From Basidiobolus meristosporus CBS 931.73 (Eukaryota; Basidiobolomycota; Basidiobolomycetes; Basidiobolales; Basidiobolaceae): 64,000 bases of DNA. A program made the translations under genes and the position numbers. Below the pieces are notes generated by a model. The model did no database searches. It had not been told where the DNA came from and worked only from the letters and a program-made list of their open reading frames with translations. This document shows, piece after piece, positions 56,109 to 63,806 of the stretch. The stretch is from NCBI GenBank assembly GCA_002104905.1, contig MCFE01000284.1:39220-103219 (forward strand), in the 5' to 3' direction. The first letter of the stretch is position 1. Each line of letters opens with the position of its first letter.

Positions 56109-57608
56109 GGTTGTAGCTTCTTCAGAGGCAGCATTGACAATGTGACCTGCAGAGTCCCAGAGCTCTTCAAATGGTGCATCACTTAAGTCAGCAAGGAGGG
56201 AAATGGCATGATTCTTGAGGAAGTATGCCACATCATAGGAGGGGGCTTGTCTCTTGATGGCAGCAAAGAAAGACAGAATGGCAACATGGGCTGGAGGCTT
56301 GTTGAACAGTAGAGAGTCAGAGGATTCAGATTCTTCAGGCACTATCTTGAAGTCAGTTTTCAGCCAGTTAAGGTTCTTCTCCACAAAGGCAACAAATGGG
56401 TCAGCAATGTTTTGGTCTAGGATAACCTCCAGAATCTTCCCTTTTCTCCAGGCCAGGTTGACAATTCTTGAGAGCTGAATATTGCATGCCTTGAGTGCTT
56501 TCCTGATGTTGGAAATGGGAGTCCAGGGAACTTGCTTCAAGTACACCACAGTCCAGGTAGAAGCTGGTGGTAGGTTTGCTGGGGGCTTGTAAGTCCTTCT
56601 GTGTTGCAATGGAGCTGCAGTAGTCAGATTGGAGTCCACATTCTCAGTAGAAGGTTTTCTTGATGTGTCTTGCTGAATAGTACTGGAGCTGGATGTGCTG
56701 ATAATTCTTGCTAGAACCTTGCCTGCATAAGTCTGAGGTATAGCTGAGGTGACTGTAGAGGTGGTGGCAGCTGGTGCAGGTGGAGAGGCAGAGACTGAAG
56801 CAGGAACTGAGGTCACCTGGGAGAAGGCAGTAGAAGCAGGTTTTCTGGGAGGAACAGAGTTCACTATCCAGTTGTTCTGTAAAACACTGGAGTAGCTTTT
56901 CTGTGGAACAGGATCTTGCTCTTGAACAGGAACAGAAGCAGGAGGCTGGGGCTGAGCAGTAGTGGTAAGGCAGTGGCACTCCAAGGAAGCTTTTTGCAAG
57001 GCATCTCTGGCAGTTTTCAGGGCAGTATTGGCTTCATTCTTGAGCTTCTTGCATTGGGCATCCAGTCTCTTGTTTTCAATAGCCAGGGCAGTATTGGCAG
57101 CCTCTAAATCAGCAATTCTCTTCTCAATTGCAAGGAATCTCTGAAGAAATGCATCAGTAGAAGTGCTGGCATCTGGGAGAGCAGTGGCAGGAATAGAGTC
57201 CATTGACAGTGGGCTTCTTGGAGGCAAGGAAAGTGGACTGGCAGATTCAGGCACAAAAGGAGATATCCTGGCAGGAGGAGAAGGAGTATCCAAGGCAGTA
57301 ACAGAGGCAATTCTTGTTGGTGAAGCAGCAGCAGGGGAGGCAAGCCTGTTCAGAAACTGGGCAGGAGAGAGTGCTTGAGGAGAGGGAGTCTTCAGCTTGC
57401 CAAGCATGTCTTCCATCAGAGTGATACCAATATTCCTGGTGCATTTGCAGAGAAAAGTAAGCTTCCTGAGTCTGCCAGCTCTTCCATTCCTTCTGATAGT
57501 TCCTTTGTTTCCACAGTTGGGGCAAGAAATCTTCTTGACAGACTTGTCAAAGCAATCAAGAACCTTCCTTTCAGGTGTAGTGGGCTCCTGTTGAGGTTTT
57601 GGTGGCAT
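56100..57608 (-). CDS. T1a ORF1: zinc-ribbon, coiled-coil and RRM-like nucleic-acid-binding protein
   Basis: 502 residues from ATG at 57608 (MPPKPQQEPTTPERK); the upstream in-frame triplets start only with TTG. Zinc ribbon ligands C29, C32, C54, C56 (CPNCG ... CKC) with basic residues between, like transposase-type zinc ribbons. Low-complexity Ser/Pro/Ala follows, then a coiled coil at about 165-225 (RIADLEAANTALAIENKRLD), a long Pro/Ser/Thr/Gln linker, and a conserved C-terminal core (STWTVVYLKQVPWTPISNIR, KILEVILDQNIADPF) that is RRM-like. The helical C-terminus (HVAILSFFAAIK, YFLKNHAISLLADL, LWDSAG) is shared with the T3 and T4 proteins. Functions like LINE ORF1: RNA binding and RNP assembly, perhaps telomere targeting (inference). 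Confidence 0.82.
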   Translation of the reverse strand: MPPKPQQEPTTPERKVLDCFDKSVKKISCPNCGNKGTIRRNGRAGRLRKLTFLCKCTRNIGITLMEDMLGKLKTPSPQALSPAQFLNRLASPAAASPTRIASVTALDTPSPPARISPFVPESASPLSLPPRSPLSMDSIPATALPDASTSTDAFLQRFLAIEKRIADLEAANTALAIENKRLDAQCKKLKNEANTALKTARDALQKASLECHCLTTTAQPQPPASVPVQEQDPVPQKSYSSVLQNNWIVNSVPPRKPASTAFSQVTSVPASVSASPPAPAATTSTVTSAIPQTYAGKVLARIISTSSSSTIQQDTSRKPSTENVDSNLTTAAPLQHRRTYKPPANLPPASTWTVVYLKQVPWTPISNIRKALKACNIQLSRIVNLAWRKGKILEVILDQNIADPFVAFVEKNLNWLKTDFKIVPEESESSDSLLFNKPPAHVAILSFFAAIKRQAPSYDVAYFLKNHAISLLADLSDAPFEELWDSAGHIVNAASEEATTSA

Positions 57609-57833
57609 ATCCAGAGTTTCAGCTTCAAATTTCAATTTTTGAGATTTTTGGGTGATTTTTGATGGGCGGGATCAAAATTAGGGTTAGGGTTGCGCGCTGT
57701 GACTGCTTTTTACGATCGCAAGGTCAGAACCTAGGAAAAAATAAAAATAGTTAGTAAAGGTGATTTAATGGATGGATGGATGGATTGGAGTCAGATTCAA
57801 TCAAAAAATCAAATCGTTGACTAATTTAAAGAG

Positions 57834-57845
57834 GGTTAGGGGGGG
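57834..57845 (+). repeat. Internal telomeric junction tract
   Basis: GGTTAGGGGGGG between the T1a 5' end and the SINE 3' end. Similar short tracts: 58364-58375 (GGTTAGGGTTAGGGG), 59206-59217, 59975-59982, 60501-60507, 61541-61548, 61644-61651, 61747-61754 and 61811-61817. Confidence 0.8.
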
Positions 57846-58363
57846 AGGAAAGTCACCAAGTGGTGAAATCTTTATTTACTTATGACAAGTATCTAAAGAA
57901 GCCAAGTTAATCTGAAGTAATTCCTAGAAAGCTAGGTCTGAGAGATATCTTCCTGGTAAGCCAGGTCTGAGAGTTGAGAAGCTGAGTGGTACTATATTTC
58001 CTAGTTAGCTAGGTCTGAGAGAGGTTTCCTGGAAAGCCAGGCCTGAGAAGTGAGAATCTGAATATATCTGAGCTAAGTTATACTGGTTTGCGGTAGCTGA
58101 ATTGTGGCCGGAATGGCCAGTAGACTGGGGGAACTGAGATGAATTTCTGGGCGATCACTGGCCAAATTTACTAGGCAAATCTGACCAATTAGCATTTCAA
58201 GGATTTCAGCCAATCAGAGCCTTTACTTTGCCCGATGGTTGATCAAGCCATCTCCCAATGAGCACACATCAATTTATTGATCAAATTTTGCTGGATCCAG
58301 GATTTGAACCCACAACCATGGGTATGGAAGGGTTAGGGATAACCACAAGGCTAAGTGTTCTTG
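57841..58363 (-). mobile_element. tRNA-headed SINE, copy 1 (element T2)
   Basis: About 523 bp, minus-strand orientation. The 5' head has an A-box-like TTAGCCTTGTGGTTATC and, 35 nt on, a perfect RNA polymerase III B box GGTTCAAATCC (plus 58300-58310, reverse). The body contains four copies of a repeat with a small hairpin and CTGAGAG (for example CCTAGAAAGCTAGGTCTGAG). The 3' end is the LINE-type tail: AAATAAAGATTTCACC, loop ACTT, GGTGACTTTCC, then Cs against telomeric CCCTAA. No coding frame. Probably moved by T1 machinery. Confidence 0.8.
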
Positions 58364-58373
58364 GTTAGGGTTA

Positions 58374-59206
58374 GGGGAGGGAAAGTCACCAAGGTAGGTG
58401 AAATCTTTATTTGATTTCAGACAAGTCTAACTACAAATAAAGAAGCCAGCTGGGAATAGAAGATTCCCAAAGTAAACACTAAGTTGAATATGAATAAATC
58501 TAAGCTAAAGTTAAGGCAGTATCCCAGAGTACACTGGAGTTCAGGTTCATGGGGGAGTGAAGTAGATAAGCTTGAGAGATATAATAATCTTTGAGGAAGT
58601 GGGTAACAGCAGGTGAAGGGGAGTTTTTGATAAGTGAAGTGAATCTTGAGAGCAGAGATTCCTCTAATGAGAAGGTCTTGTAAACTGGAGAATCAGGAAA
58701 CTCTTTAAAGGCATGGTCAGTAGGTTCCCAGTAAAACTGGTCAGAGACATTTTGAGAGAATTGTGTTGCAATACTTTTGTCAAGTACTACCTCCAGAGTG
58801 TGATGGTTGATAAATCTCATGTTAACAATTTTGGATAAATTGTAACCTTGTTGCTTGAGATACATCCTATGCTCAGATATGGGAATAAACTCCACATTGG
58901 CAAAGTAGCAGACAGTCCAGTCAGTAGCAGGAGGTAAATCAGAATTGGCAGGAAACTTTCTTTTAGTCTTGGGAGGAGCAGCAGCATGTCTTGAGGGAGC
59001 AGGAACAGGCTTTTTGACAGCTTCAGAGTAGGAAGAGTGAGCAGGAGCAGGTGATTCTTGGGGAGTCTTGTTGACAGGAAGAGTTGGCACAGGGACAATA
59101 GATTCTTGCAGATCAGAAAAGGCAGAGAACAACTTTTGAACTTGTTTCTTGAGTAGAGCATTTTCAGCTTCAACAAGTGCAAGCCTTTCCTCAAGGAAGG
59201 AAATCT
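58374..59206 (-). mobile_element. Element T3: ORF1-only retroelement, 5'-truncated
   Basis: About 830 bp, flanked by TTAGGG tracts. The 3' tail follows the shared pattern (AATAAAGATTTCACC TACCTT GGTGACTTTCCC). It encodes an ORF1-like protein directly upstream of the tail, with no RT or endonuclease. The 5' end is cut inside the ORF1 start, at AAGGAAATCTTAGGG. Confidence 0.82.
58500..59206 (-). CDS. T3 ORF1-type protein, N-terminus missing
   Basis: About 235 residues remaining. A coiled coil starts immediately (FLEERLALVEAENALLKKQV), then a Pro/Ser/Ala linker, the RRM-like core (TDWTVCYFANVEFIPISEHR and HTLEVVLDKSIATQF) and the shared C-terminal helices (SRFTSLIKNSPSPAVTHFLK, LLHSPMNL, LWDTALTLA). 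Comparison with T4 suggests about ten residues, including the start, were lost. The zinc ribbon of T1 ORF1 is not present. Confidence 0.78.
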
Positions 59207-59216
59207 TAGGGTTAGG

Positions 59217-59975
59217 GGGGGAGACAGTCACCAACAGGTGAAATCTTTATTTCAGTTGAAACAAAGAAGCCAGCGCTACTGTTGTAGCTTTGATACAAGA
59301 GTGTGTAGCTGAGGGGAATTTGTAGGTAAGTTAATAAGAAGTGATGATAGTTCTTCAGTGCTAAACACACTGTTCAGTGGGAAGGGGGGTAGCAAGAGAG
59401 GTAAGAATGACTTGTGAACAACATTAATGAGGGGAATGTGATAAGGATTGATATTCATCATAAAGGGAGTGTGCTGCTGCAGATATTGCTGCCAAAGGTC
59501 TGTCAAGTACTTTAGGTAGGCCAGCTTGGGCTTTTCTGACTGCAGAATAAATTCAGCAAACTTCTTGACTTCAGGATCTCCAAGTATAGTTCTCCAGCAG
59601 GAGTCAGGTGTAGTGTGGTGTGTTCTCTTCCAGGCCTTAATCAGTGGGTTGTTGCAGTTGTGAAGTCTGAGGTATAATCTGGTTCTAAGGTAGAGAAGTC
59701 TGATCTTATAGGGCATAAACCCAAAAGCACCAAGAATAGCATGTCTGTAGGGCATTCAGGCAAATGAGGCACCAAGGAGGTAATGCACCATACTGCAAAC
59801 TTGTCAAGCTTAGTGCAGTCTCTAGAAGTAAGAGAGAGAAGCGTAAGCCAAATTCCAGAACAGGGAAGACAAACTGCTTGAGTAGAAGGAGGCAGCTTGG
59901 AGCTGAAGTTGTAGGAGGAGTAACAGCCAGTAGCTTGTGGAGTGCCTGTCTTGCCAGGATAATTCTCTTCTTCAG
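59217..59975 (-). mobile_element. LINE T1b, 5'-truncated copy
   Basis: About 760 bp of the T1 3' end, nearly identical to T1a, covering the 3' UTR and the C-terminal part of ORF2 up to KKRIILARQALHKLL. The ORF is broken by a 1-bp deletion near 59752 (TAGGGCATTC instead of TAGGGGCATTC) and a small deletion near 59841. The 5' break CTTCTTCAGGT runs straight into TAGGG, with GGT shared between LINE and telomeric repeat. Confidence 0.88.
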
Positions 59976-59980
59976 GTTAG

Positions 59981-60501
59981 GGAGGAAAGTCACCAAGTGG
60001 TGAAATCTTTATTTACTTATGACAAGTATCTAAAGAAGCCAAGTTAATCTGAAGTTACTCCTAGAAAGCTAGGTCTGAGAGATATCTTCCTGGTAAGCCA
60101 GGTCTGAGAGTTGAGAAGCTGAGTGGTACTATATTTCCTAGTTAGCTAGGTCTGAGAGAGGTTTCCTGGAAAGCCAGGCCTGAGAAGTGAGAATCTGAAT
60201 ATATCTGAGCTAAGTTATACTGGTTTGCGGTAGCTGAATTGTGGCCGGAATGGCCAGTAGACTGGGGGAACTGAGATGAATTTCTGGGCGATCACTGGCC
60301 AAATTTACTAGGCAAATCTGACCAATTAGCATTTCAAGGATTTCAGCCAATCAGAGCCTTTACTTTGCCCGATGGTTGATCAAGCCATCTCCCAATGAGC
60401 ACACATCAATTTATTGAACAAATTTTGCTGGATCCAGGATTTGAACCCACAACCATGAGTATGGAAGGGTTAGGGATAACCACAAGGCTAAGTGTTCTTG
60501 G
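59981..60501 (-). mobile_element. tRNA-headed SINE, copy 2 (element T2)
   Basis: Nearly identical to 57841-58363, including the B box at 60437-60447 (reverse), the four internal repeats and the shared 3' hairpin tail. One difference in the tRNA-like anticodon region (CATGAGTATGG vs CATGGGTATGG on the plus strand). Flanked by GGTTAGGG at both ends. Confidence 0.82.
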
Positions 60502-60506
60502 TTAGG

Positions 60507-61540
60507 GGGATGATAATCACCACAGGGTGAAATCTTTATTTAAATTGTAAATAAAGAAGCCAAGTTTGAATATGAATATCTGAGATAAAGTAAGCCTACA
60601 AGATAAACTTGGACTTTGCTGTATCCCAGATATCCTCAATATCAAAGTTTAGAGGAGAATGTAGCAAAACTGCTTGTTCACTGTAGTATTTCTTGAGGAA
60701 GTTTGTGACTTGAAGGGAAGGAGAGTTTTTCAACAAGCTGGTAAACCTTTTGAGGAGTTCTTTTTCCAGAGAGAATGGTACAAAGAGTGGAATGTCTAAA
60801 TGATGTCTGAATATATGCTCTGAGAGCTCCCAATCCAGCATATTTTTGACTTCCTCTGTAAAATCTTCCACAATATCTTTGTCAAGAATGACTTCCAAGA
60901 GATCCCTGGCAATGTACTGAATGTTAATAATCTTGGGCATATGAATACCTAGGTCCTTGAGGTAGTTTCTTTGTTCTGAAATTGGAAGATAGCCAGCATT
61001 TCTGAAATAGCAAACAGCCCAATTGGCAGTGGGAGGAGTATCAGGGCTGACAGGAAATCTTCTTCTGGCTTTAGGGTGCACTGGCTTAGGTGGCTGTCTT
61101 ATTGGGAGAACAGTGGACTTTGGATGAGCTTGAAGTGCTTGGGAGTATGTCTGAGTATGAATGGCAGGAGTTGCTGGTTGCTGACAGTGTTCAGATTGAC
61201 TGGAAGAAGTGCTGGTTGAGGGGTTGCAAGGTAAGGAAGTAGCTGAAAGAGAAGTAGAGAGTGCTGGGTGAAGTTCAGAGAGAGTTTTGAAAAGAACCTG
61301 GATCTGAGATTTCAACATTGAGTTTTCAGCTTCAAGAAGAGAAACTCTTTGTTCAAGGTAAGAAGTCTGTAAAGAGTGAAAGTTGGGTAAAGACATGGAA
61401 GAAGTAGATAATAAGAAGAAATGAGTAGTTGGGGTGGGAGGGAGGGAAAATAGTTAAGAAGAAAAGAGAGGAAAGATCTGAAATTGAAAATCTCAGAATT
61501 TATAGATGGATGGACAAGGGTAAAGGATAGATTAATCCAG
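60507..61540 (-). mobile_element. Element T4: intact ORF1-only retroelement
   Basis: About 1.03 kb, minus strand, with 3' tail AATAAAGATTTCACC CTGT GGTGATTATCATCC against CCCTAA, one complete ORF1-type gene, and a 5' UTR of about 145 bp that ends at GGTTAGGG (61541). The distal part of this 5' UTR is repeated further out. No RT or endonuclease; needs a helper in trans. Confidence 0.82.
60596..61396 (-). CDS. T4 ORF1-type protein (complete)
   Basis: 266 residues from the ATG at 61396 (MSLPNFHSLQTSYLEQ). A coiled coil at about 12-45 (QRVSLLEAENSMLKSQIQVL), a Ser/Thr/Gln/Pro-rich linker, then the RRM-like core (TANWAVCYFRNAGYLPISEQ, DLLEVILDKDIVEDF) and the family C-terminal helices (KRFTSLLKNSPSLQVTNFLK, LLHSPLNFDIEDIWDTAK). 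Homologous to the last ~230 residues of T1 ORF1 and to T3, without the zinc ribbon. The stop TAG is followed by GCT, not a readthrough context. Likely an RNA-binding, RNP-forming protein (inference). Confidence 0.82.
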   Translation of the reverse strand: MSLPNFHSLQTSYLEQRVSLLEAENSMLKSQIQVLFKTLSELHPALSTSLSATSLPCNPSTSTSSSQSEHCQQPATPAIHTQTYSQALQAHPKSTVLPIRQPPKPVHPKARRRFPVSPDTPPTANWAVCYFRNAGYLPISEQRNYLKDLGIHMPKIINIQYIARDLLEVILDKDIVEDFTEEVKNMLDWELSEHIFRHHLDIPLFVPFSLEKELLKRFTSLLKNSPSLQVTNFLKKYYSEQAVLLHSPLNFDIEDIWDTAKSKFIL

Positions 61541-61805
61541 GGTTAGGGAAAAATAGTTAAGAAGAAAAGAGAGGAAAGATCTGAAATTGAAAATCTCAGA
61601 ATTTATAGATGGATGGACAAGGGTAAAGGATAGATTAATCCAGGGTTAGGGAAAAATAGTTAAGAAGAAAAGAGAGGAAAGATCTGAAATTGAAAATCTC
61701 AGAATTTATAGATGGATGGACAAGGGTAAAGGATAGATTAATCCAGGGTTAGGGAAAAATAGTTAAGAAGAAAAGAGAGGGAAAAATAGTTAAGAAGAAA
61801 AGAGA
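61443..61805 (-). repeat. Tandem copies of the T4 5' UTR joined by TTAGGG
   Basis: Period 103 bp: T4's own unit 61443-61540, then units beginning with GGTTAGGG at 61541, 61644 and 61747. Units two and three are complete and nearly identical; the fourth is cut after AGAAAAGAGAGG and followed by one more fragment (61779-61805). Each unit includes GATCTGAAATTGAAAATCTC and ATAGATGGATGGAC. Confidence 0.88.
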
Positions 61806-61814
61806 GGGATTTAG

Positions 61815-63806
61815 GGGGGAGACAGTCACCAACAGGTGAAATCTTTATTTCAGTTGAAACAAAGAAGCCAGCGCTACTGTTGTAGCTTTGATACAAGAGT
61901 GTGTAGCTGAGGGGAATTAGTAGGTAAGTTAATAAGAAGTGATGATAGTTCTTCAGTGCTCAAGACACTGTTCAGTGGGAAGGGGGGTAGCAAGAGAGGT
62001 AAGAATGACTTGTGAACAACATTAATGAGGGGAATGTGATAAGGATTGATATTCATCATAAAGGGAGTGTGCTGCTGCAGATATTGCTGCCAAAGGTCTG
62101 TCAAGTACTTCAGGTAGGCCAGCTTGGGTTTTTCTGACTGCAGAATAAATTCAGCAAACTTCTTGACTTCAGGATCTCCAAGTATGGTTCTCCAGCAGGA
62201 GCCAGGTGTTGTGTGGTGTGTTCTCTTCCAGGCCTTAATCAGTGGGTTGTTGCAGTTGTGAAGTCTGAGGTATAATCTGGTTCTTAGGTAGAGAAGTCTG
62301 ATCTTATAGGGCATAAACCCAAAAGCACCAAGAATAGCATGTCTGTAGGGGCATTCAGGCAAATGAGGCACCAAGGAGGTAATGCACCATACTGCAAACT
62401 TGTCAAGCTTAGTGCAGTCTCTAGAAGTAAGAGAGAGAAGTGGTAAGCCAAATTCCAGGACAGGGAAGACAAACTGCTTGAGTAGAAGGAGGCAGCTGGG
62501 AGCTGAAGTTGTAGGAGGAGTAACAGCCAGTAGCTTGTGGAGTGCCTGTCTTGCTAGGATAATTCTCTTCTTCATGTGTGCTCCAGAGTCTAGTCCAGTA
62601 GGAAGGAAAGGAAAGCCAAGATATGTAGCAGAAACCTGAGCAGGTAGAGTGGAGTTCTCCAAGTTGATGGGAGTGCCCAAAGGTACTGTCTTTGCAATGG
62701 AAAGCTGGAGATTATTCTTCTGCAGATACTGGTGGATGGTCTGGGAGTCTTGTTGCACATTGGAGGAGGATATTCTGATGTCATCAGCAAAGAGAGTAAC
62801 CAGGCAGTCAGCTGAGAGTCTTGGGAAATCATTCAGGAAGATGGCAAACAGTATAGGACCAAGCACAGAGCCTTGAACGACTCCATTAGGAACTGAGAAC
62901 ACTGGTGATTGCTCACTTGGGTGCAGAATTCTTGCTTGTGGATCCAGAAACAGAGACCTGACAAGGAGGGTGAGAGAGGTACTGGAGAAGCATTGCAACT
63001 TGGACCAAAGCAGATTTCTGTCAACTGAATCAAAGGCCTTAGTAATATCAAACAGAACAGAGGGATACTTGCACTGGAGAGAGTGATCTTGGCTAAGTAT
63101 GACTGCATATTCCAAGGAGAGGCCAGGAACAAAGCCAAACTGTGCAGGATGAAACTTGAGGGAGTCAGAGTAGAGCTCCTGAGCAAGCAGAAGCTCAAAC
63201 ACCTTTCTGCAGGTGGGCAGCAGAGATATTGGTCTGTAGGAGCTAGGATCCAGGTGCTTTCCTTTACCCTTGTACAGTGGCAGAACATTTGCAAAGGACC
63301 ATTCCTCAGGAGTAGAAAGCTGGGCTGAGCATTGCTGAAACAGTGGAAGCAGAAGTGCAGACATGGCCTTGGTACTAGTCTTCAGAAGCTCATAGGAGAT
63401 TGTGTCCACACCTGGAGCAGTAGAGTTGGGAAGCCTCTTGAGCACATTATGGATTCTCCCTTGATCAAGTGCAAGTGGGATGGGCAGAGTCTTGAAGTCA
63501 GGATGAAAGCCAGGAGTTGAGTACTGCTTTGTAGAGAAGAAGATGTTAGCCAGCTGTTCTGTTGAAGGTAACTTCCTGGAAGAGGGCCTCATTGCCCTGT
63601 AGAGTCTTGATACTGTTCTTGTTATAGAGTTGGAAGATTGCAGAGGCAAGGAACTCATAATATGATCCCAGAGCTGAGTATGCAGAGTGTGGTGAATTGC
63701 CTTGGAGTGGTGTATTGCTGTCAGGAGGAGTTTCTCTGTTTTTGGGTTAGGGAAACTCAGGTAGCTTTGTTGCAGGGCTGAAACAATGGATTCCCATTTT
63801 CTTGAG
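61815..63806 (-). mobile_element. LINE T1c, 5'-truncated copy capped by the telomere
   Basis: About 2.0 kb of T1, near-identical to T1a. It covers the 3' UTR and the RT half of ORF2 with an open frame throughout. The 5' break TTTTCTTGAGG passes directly into GTTAGGGTAGGG and the terminal telomere, so this is the outermost element of the chromosome. Confidence 0.9.
61874..63806 (-). CDS. T1c ORF2, partial (RT domain, no endonuclease)
   Basis: Open frame from the broken 5' end to the stop at 61874; no start codon belongs to it (internal ATG at 63658). Contains NSTAPGVDTISYELL, the KGKGKHLDPSSYRPI block, FDITKAFDSVDRNLLW, VVQGSVLGPILFAIFLNDF and catalytic LFADDIRIS, all intact. Differences from T1a are few (for example DQGRIHN vs DQRRIHN, QSPVFSV vs QSAVFSV). 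Confidence 0.85.

Larger units (their letters stand above)
53271..57832 (-). mobile_element. LINE T1a, apparently full-length telomere-resident non-LTR retrotransposon
   Basis: About 4.56 kb on the minus strand. The 3' end (left) reads AATAAAGATTTCACC, loop, GGTGACTGTCTCC, then C-rich sequence against CCCTAA-type repeats. It has ORF2 (53331-56099), ORF1 (56100-57608), and a 5' UTR of about 220 bp that contains two internal TTAGGG units (57676-57689) and an ATGGATGGATGG run at 57767-57783. Both outer edges are telomeric (TTAGGGGGG on the left, GGTTAGGGG at 57834). The frames are intact, so this may be an active or recently active copy. Confidence 0.88.

Noticed and set aside
53839-57662. Plus-strand frames through the T1a LINE (for example 54540-54785, 57375-57662)
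   Set aside because: Opposite-strand shadows of ORF1/ORF2; they recur in T1c simply because the DNA is near-identical.
57676-57689. Boundary of T1a at the internal TTAGGGTTAGGG
   Set aside because: The following 145 bp carries the ATGGATGG run that also marks the distal T4 5' UTR, so I place the T1a 5' end at the next telomeric tract (57834); the alternative remains possible.
58300-58310. A tRNA gene (B box GGTTCAAATCC on the minus strand)
   Set aside because: No complete cloverleaf; the same head appears twice with a long body and LINE tail, so it is a SINE.
59206-59234. A start codon for the T3 protein at 59234 (and for T5 at 53289)
   Set aside because: The apparent starts are TTG codons inside the neighbouring element's 3' tail and read through telomeric repeats; they are junction artefacts.
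61443-61805. CRISPR-like array in the tandem 103-bp repeats
   Set aside because: Eukaryotic chromosome; units are contiguous copies of a 5' UTR with TTAGGG joints, not short repeats with unique spacers.
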